Of a stretch of 9,475 nt of DNA, positions 6,132 to 9,475 are shown in pieces; position 1 is the first letter of the stretch; each line of letters starts with the position of its first letter. Origin of the DNA: Bacteroidota bacterium (GTDB lineage: Bacteria; Bacteroidota; Bacteroidia; Chitinophagales; Chitinophagaceae); assembly GCA_021780705.1 (NCBI GenBank), contig JAJXYG010000286.1, positions 1 through 9,475 of the forward strand, given 5' to 3'. Made by a program: the position numbers and the translations under genes. The notes beneath the pieces are model-generated. The model was not told the DNA's origin and did no database searches. It worked only from the letters and a program-made list of their open reading frames with translations.

Positions 6132-6629
6132 TCACTGTAACTTTGCCCCCATCACCTTTCCTGAATGGGTCTCCACAATGATTTTTTCATCACGGGCGGT
6201 GGAGATAGATAATCCCATATAATCCGGGGTAACCGGAAACTGTTTATAGCTTCGTTCCACCAGCACCAGGATCTGTAGTTTTTTGGGGTAATACTCCAGA
6301 AAAGGTCTAAGCGAATAAAGCAAGGTTCTTCCACTGTTGGACACATCATCTACAATAATGACGGTGGCGTTATCGAAATGGCGGTTGCCAGTTATGGAAA
6401 TTTCTTTTGGAAACTTCTTGTCAATATCAATTTCCATCACATCGATGGTGCCTTTGAAAATATCTTTCAGCAGTCCGCTTACAATACGAGCAATTACCAC
6501 CCCGTTACCTCTTACCCCGGCCAGAATGATTCCCGCTTCCTCCATGTTGCGCTCTACAATTTCGAAGGCCATGCGCTGCATCTTCTTCATGGCAATTTCG
6601 CCGGTAAGTATCCAATTATCTGAGGCCAT
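6132..6629 (-). CDS. PyrR-like phosphoribosyltransferase
   Basis: A 165-residue type I phosphoribosyltransferase. The PRPP-binding loop VIIVDDVSNSGRT (90-102) has the adjacent acidic pair D94-D95 and the G-R-T end. The N-terminal half carries GVRGNG (38-43), in the place of the PyrR G-I-x-T-R-G loop. The C-terminal stretch VERSYKQFPVTPDYMGLSISTARDEKIIVE (124-153) lines up by eye with PyrR, which has D-R-G-H-R-E-L-P-I...D-Y-V-G...P-T-S-R-x-E. PyrR proteins of other phyla bind pyr mRNA and have weak uracil phosphoribosyltransferase activity. Here the family's R-G-H-R-E-L is replaced by R-S-Y-K-Q-F, and no pyrimidine genes are nearby, so both RNA-binding control and the substrate base are open. 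The start ATG at 6629 gives the usual length. The gene is divergent from the Fe-S protein gene, 88 bases away. Membership of the phosphoribosyltransferase family is firm; the PyrR assignment is moderate. Confidence 0.82.
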   Translation of the reverse strand: MASDNWILTGEIAMKKMQRMAFEIVERNMEEAGIILAGVRGNGVVIARIVSGLLKDIFKGTIDVMEIDIDKKFPKEISITGNRHFDNATVIIVDDVSNSGRTLLYSLRPFLEYYPKKLQILVLVERSYKQFPVTPDYMGLSISTARDEKIIVETHSGKVMGAKLQ

Positions 6630-6669
6630 TTACTAAAAGATTTTGGTGAATTTAAATACTCAAGCCCAA

Positions 6670-6702
6670 TTGACCAACAAACACCCGAATCCATTAACTT
6701 AG
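6670..6702 (+). promoter_or_regulatory. Candidate promoter of the Fe-S protein gene
   Basis: TTG (6670-6672), a 22-base spacer and TAACTTAG (6695-6702), one mismatch from TAnnTTTG. The transcript would start about 10 bases before the ATG at 6718, giving a very short leader. The same 88-base interval must also hold the promoter of the divergent phosphoribosyltransferase gene, for which I see no clear box. Confidence 0.4.
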
Positions 6703-6717
6703 CACAATTTCCCGCTT

Positions 6718-8043
6718 ATGCAATATATACAGCAAATCCTTTTTTTATTGCTTTGTGCATCCGCCATCTGGGTTTTCTCCAAGAAAATTAAGGAAATAAA
6801 CTTTAATATTCATTTGGGAAAGCCCGCAGAAATTTCAGGAAATCGTAACCAACGTTGGAAAAATGTGATGCTGCTGGCTTTTGGGCAAAAAAAGATGTTC
6901 CGCTATCCCCTGGTAGGTATCCTTCATTTTATAATCTACGCAGGATTTATTATAGTCAATATCGAAATCCTGGAAATTATCCTGGATGGCCTGCTTGGCA
7001 CCCACCGGCTCTTTGCCGGATTTTTGGGCGGGTTCTATCATTTTGTCATTAATTTTTTTGAGTTGCTGGCTGCCGGGGTTTGGATTGCCTGTGTCGTATT
7101 TCTCATACGCAGAAACGTACTTCGACTTCGAAGGTTCATTTCTCACGACCTGGACGGATGGCCGCGCACGGATGCCAACCTCATATTGATCACTGAAATC
7201 CTGCTGATGAGCCTGTTTCTTACCATGAATGCATCAGACAGGGCGCTTCAGTTACAGGGCAATCCTCATTACCCCGATTTCGGAAGTTTCATCCTGTCAG
7301 GAATGATGGCCCCTTACCTGAAAGGGTTTTCCTCATTCACCCTGGCAGGAATGGAACGGACCTGCTGGTGGCTGCATATTACCGGGATTTTTGCTTTTTT
7401 AAATTATCTGCCCTACAGCAAACACTTCCATATCCTGCTCGCCTTTCCCAATACCTATTACAAGTCCCTTCATCCCAAAGGGGAAATGTCCAATATGCCG
7501 AGCGTGGAAAAGGAGATCCAGTATGTGTTCCATCCTGAACTGGTGCCCCAGGAATCCGCCCAGGGTGAAGGCTCCAGTCCTGCGGAGCGTTTCGGCGCAA
7601 AGGACATTTTTGACCTGAGCTGGAAAAGCCTTCTGGATGCCTATAGCTGCACCGAATGTGGCCGCTGTACGGCAGCCTGCCCTGCAAACCTGACCGGAAA
7701 GCTACTCAACCCCAGAAGAATTATGATGGCCACCCGTGACCGGGTCGAGGCAGTAGGAAGGAATGTCCGCCGGCATGGAAAATTTGTGGATGACCAAAAG
7801 ACCCTGCTTCATGATTACATTACTGTGGAGGAACTCAGGGCCTGTACCACCTGTAATGCCTGTGTGGAAGAATGCCCGGTAAGCATCAGTCCCCTTTCTA
7901 TCATTTTGGAACTAAGAAGATCACTGGTGATGGAAGAAAGCAATGCGCCACAGGAATGGAATTCTATGTTCAGCAATATTGAAAATAATTTTGCACCCTG
8001 GAAATTCAGTCCGGATCAACGGGACGGGTGGATACAGGGATAA
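6718..8043 (+). CDS. Membrane-anchored protein with two 4Fe-4S clusters (HdrC/GlpC-like)
   Basis: A 441-residue inner-membrane redox protein. The N-terminal half has hydrophobic segments at about 4-20, 64-88, 106-131, 154-171 and 216-232, resembling the membrane (NarI-like) part of respiratory Fe-S reductases; histidines in or near them (H70, H108, H220) are possible haem ligands, which is inference. The C-terminal half is a dicluster ferredoxin domain: CTECGRCTAACP (311-322) and CTTCNACVEECP (376-387), each a full CxxCxxCxxxCP set for one 4Fe-4S cluster. It ends with a conserved-looking tail around SNAPQEWNSMFSNIENNFAPWKFSP. Proteins of this shape pass electrons between quinones and a soluble CCG-domain (HdrB/GlpB-type) partner, which in Bacteroidota usually follows directly. 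Here the next gene is the E2 on the opposite strand, 22 bases on, so the partner must be elsewhere or absent. The electron donor is unknown. The domain call is firm; the physiological role is not. Confidence 0.88.
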   Translation: MQYIQQILFLLLCASAIWVFSKKIKEINFNIHLGKPAEISGNRNQRWKNVMLLAFGQKKMFRYPLVGILHFIIYAGFIIVNIEILEIILDGLLGTHRLFAGFLGGFYHFVINFFELLAAGVWIACVVFLIRRNVLRLRRFISHDLDGWPRTDANLILITEILLMSLFLTMNASDRALQLQGNPHYPDFGSFILSGMMAPYLKGFSSFTLAGMERTCWWLHITGIFAFLNYLPYSKHFHILLAFPNTYYKSLHPKGEMSNMPSVEKEIQYVFHPELVPQESAQGEGSSPAERFGAKDIFDLSWKSLLDAYSCTECGRCTAACPANLTGKLLNPRRIMMATRDRVEAVGRNVRRHGKFVDDQKTLLHDYITVEELRACTTCNACVEECPVSISPLSIILELRRSLVMEESNAPQEWNSMFSNIENNFAPWKFSPDQRDGWIQG

Positions 8044-8065
8044 TTGTCGAGGCAAATTATGGGAC

Positions 8066-9427
8066 TCAGATACTTCTGTGAAAATCAAAATTCTCGAATT
8101 CCTTTGCCACTGCATTTAGGAAAGTGGATCCCAATGAACCATCAATAATCCGGTGGTCGTAACTGAGGGAAAGGTACATCATATGGCGGATGGCAATGCT
8201 GTCACCCTGATCGGTTTCAATTACTACCGGACGTTTTTTGATGGTCCCTACTGCCAGAATGGCTACCTGGGGTTGATTGATAATGGGGGTTCCCATAATG
8301 CTTCCGAAAGTGCCCACATTGGTCAGGGTAAAAGTACCTCCGGTGGTGTCATCGGGTCTGAGTTTATTGGTCCGCGCCGCATTGGCGAGGTGATTGACTT
8401 GCTTGGTGAGACCGGTAAGATTGAGCTGGTCTGCATTCTTAATCACAGGAACGATCAGGTTGCCATTGGCCAGTGCAGTGGCCATCCCGATATTGATATT
8501 CTTTTTAACCAGGATACGGTCCCCGTCCACGCTACTGTTTAAGAGCGGATATTTCTTGATGCATTTGATAACCCCTTCAATGAACAAGGGGGTAAACGTA
8601 ATTTTTTCTCCTTCCCGTTTTTCAAATTCCTTTTTCACCCGCTCCCTCCACATCACCAGATGAGTTACATCACATTCTGCAAAACTGGTTACATGCGCAC
8701 TGGTCCTCTTGCTATCCACCATATGTTTGGCTATCAGCTTACGCATGCGGTCCATTTCTATGATCTCTACCCCACCTCCGAGTACAGCAGGAGAACTAAA
8801 ATCCCTTTCTGCGGATGGTACAGGCACCTCTCTGAGGGTATGCGCCGGCTTTTCCGTGATTTTTTCAGAAGCCGCTTCCGCAACGGGAATATGGGGTTGT
8901 GATTTGCGGTGCTCCAGGTAGGCCATGATATCCTTTTTGCTTACCCTGCCGTCCTGTCCGGTCCCGGAAATTTGTTCCAACTCTGCCATGGAAATTCCTT
9001 CAGAAGCTGCAATATTCAAAACCAGAGGGGAGTAAAATCTGACGCCGGAAGACCCGTGGGCAGCCTGGGTATTTCCGGAAGGCTGATAGGGAATTTCTTC
9101 CACCAGGTTGGCCTCCTCATAAGGTTCCTGGCGGCGTGGTTCAGCAGCCGGAGGAGTTTGGGGTGAAGGAGTCACCACAGATTCAGTATCTGTATTGATT
9201 CTGGCGATCACCTTACCTACCGGTACCACATCATTTTCATTAAACAGGATTTCAGCAATCACCCCTTCGGCAATAGAAGGCACCTCGCTATCCACTTTAT
9301 CGGTGGCAATTTCAAGGACAGTTTCATCTTCTTCCACCCTGTCCCCGGGCTTTTTTAACCACCTCAGAATGGTTGCCTCCATGATACTCTCACCCAATTT
9401 GGGCATAACTAAATCGACCACACTCAT
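8066..9427 (-). CDS. Dihydrolipoamide acyltransferase, E2 of a 2-oxo acid dehydrogenase complex
   Basis: A 453-residue E2 core subunit that transfers the acyl group from lipoate to CoA in a 2-oxo acid dehydrogenase complex. Domains in order: one lipoyl domain (about 3-78) with the modified lysine K44 in EIATDKVDSEVPS; a Pro/Ala/Glu-rich linker (about 83-128); the peripheral-subunit-binding domain (about 132-172), with SPLVLNIAASEGI and GTGQDGRVSKKDIMAYL; a second linker; and the catalytic domain (about 218-450) with TLTNVGTFG (367-375) and the active-site SYDHRIIDG (422-430; H425 and D429). All catalytic parts are present, so the enzyme should be active. It has a single lipoyl domain, as in branched-chain and 2-oxoglutarate types. 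The catalytic domain does not let me choose among branched-chain, pyruvate and 2-oxoglutarate substrates. No E1 or E3 gene lies in the window; one could lie just beyond the right edge only if transcribed separately, because a promoter box sits directly upstream of this gene. Confidence 0.93.
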   Translation of the reverse strand: MSVVDLVMPKLGESIMEATILRWLKKPGDRVEEDETVLEIATDKVDSEVPSIAEGVIAEILFNENDVVPVGKVIARINTDTESVVTPSPQTPPAAEPRRQEPYEEANLVEEIPYQPSGNTQAAHGSSGVRFYSPLVLNIAASEGISMAELEQISGTGQDGRVSKKDIMAYLEHRKSQPHIPVAEAASEKITEKPAHTLREVPVPSAERDFSSPAVLGGGVEIIEMDRMRKLIAKHMVDSKRTSAHVTSFAECDVTHLVMWRERVKKEFEKREGEKITFTPLFIEGVIKCIKKYPLLNSSVDGDRILVKKNINIGMATALANGNLIVPVIKNADQLNLTGLTKQVNHLANAARTNKLRPDDTTGGTFTLTNVGTFGSIMGTPIINQPQVAILAVGTIKKRPVVIETDQGDSIAIRHMMYLSLSYDHRIIDGSLGSTFLNAVAKEFENFDFHRSI

Positions 9428-9460
9428 ATGCTTTGTTTAATTTGTCTAAAATGCCTGTGC

Positions 9461-9468
9461 CAAAATTA
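9461..9468 (-). promoter_or_regulatory. Candidate -7 box of the E2 gene
   Basis: On the minus strand TAATTTTG matches TAnnTTTG exactly and lies 33 bases upstream of the E2 start codon, giving a predicted leader of about 25-30 nt. The -33 element would fall beyond the window edge, so only half of the promoter can be checked. Confidence 0.45.
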
Positions 9469-9475
9469 AGTAAAA

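Noticed and set aside
8153..8542. Plus-strand 129-residue open frame inside the E2 gene
   Set aside because: It is antisense to the catalytic domain of the E2; the Gly/Thr/Ile-rich translation reflects the E2 coding strand.

Overview
The window looks like ordinary core chromosome from a member of the Bacteroidota, possibly a Saprospiria- or Chitinophagia-like lineage. The phylum call rests on the style of the proteins: a short single-domain hibernation factor, a secreted MORN-like repeat protein and a membrane-anchored two-cluster Fe-S protein. It also rests on several upstream sequences that match the Bacteroidota promoter -7 box TAnnTTTG, with AT-rich start regions and no strong Shine-Dalgarno sequences. 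The finer placement is a guess. I see no mobile element, tRNA, rRNA, CRISPR array or prophage gene.

Layout, left to right. (1) 1-681: the 3' end of argS on the plus strand, cut by the window edge. (2) 682-1004: a 323-base gap with a weak terminator, two small hairpins and a good TAnnTTTG box, which would give the next gene a leader of about 150 nt. (3) 1005-2252: an RhlE-type DEAD-box RNA helicase starting at TTG. (4) 2389-2673, minus strand: a short ribosome hibernation factor, convergent with rhlE, with its own terminator and a well-matched promoter. (5) 3035-3727, plus: a secreted MORN-like repeat protein of unknown function. (6) 3728-4154: a 427-base gap between convergent genes, holding an 11-bp perfect inverted repeat and a second terminator-like hairpin. 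(7) 4155-5882, minus: a phosphoglucomutase/phosphomannomutase. (8) 6132-6629, minus: a PyrR-like phosphoribosyltransferase. (9) 6718-8043, plus, divergent from (8): a membrane-anchored protein with two 4Fe-4S motifs. (10) 8066-9427, minus: the E2 acyltransferase of a 2-oxo acid dehydrogenase complex, tail-to-tail with (9) at a spacing of only 22 bases.

The genes are mostly single transcription units on alternating strands and do not form one pathway. argS, rhlE and hpf all serve translation or RNA handling. The phosphohexomutase, phosphoribosyltransferase, Fe-S redox protein and E2 belong to central metabolism. I found no convincing new biological system. The points most worth a second look are the Fe-S protein without its usual adjacent CCG-domain partner, the divergent PyrR-like protein outside any visible pyrimidine operon, the long leader and TTG start of rhlE, and the unexplained gap at 3728-4154.
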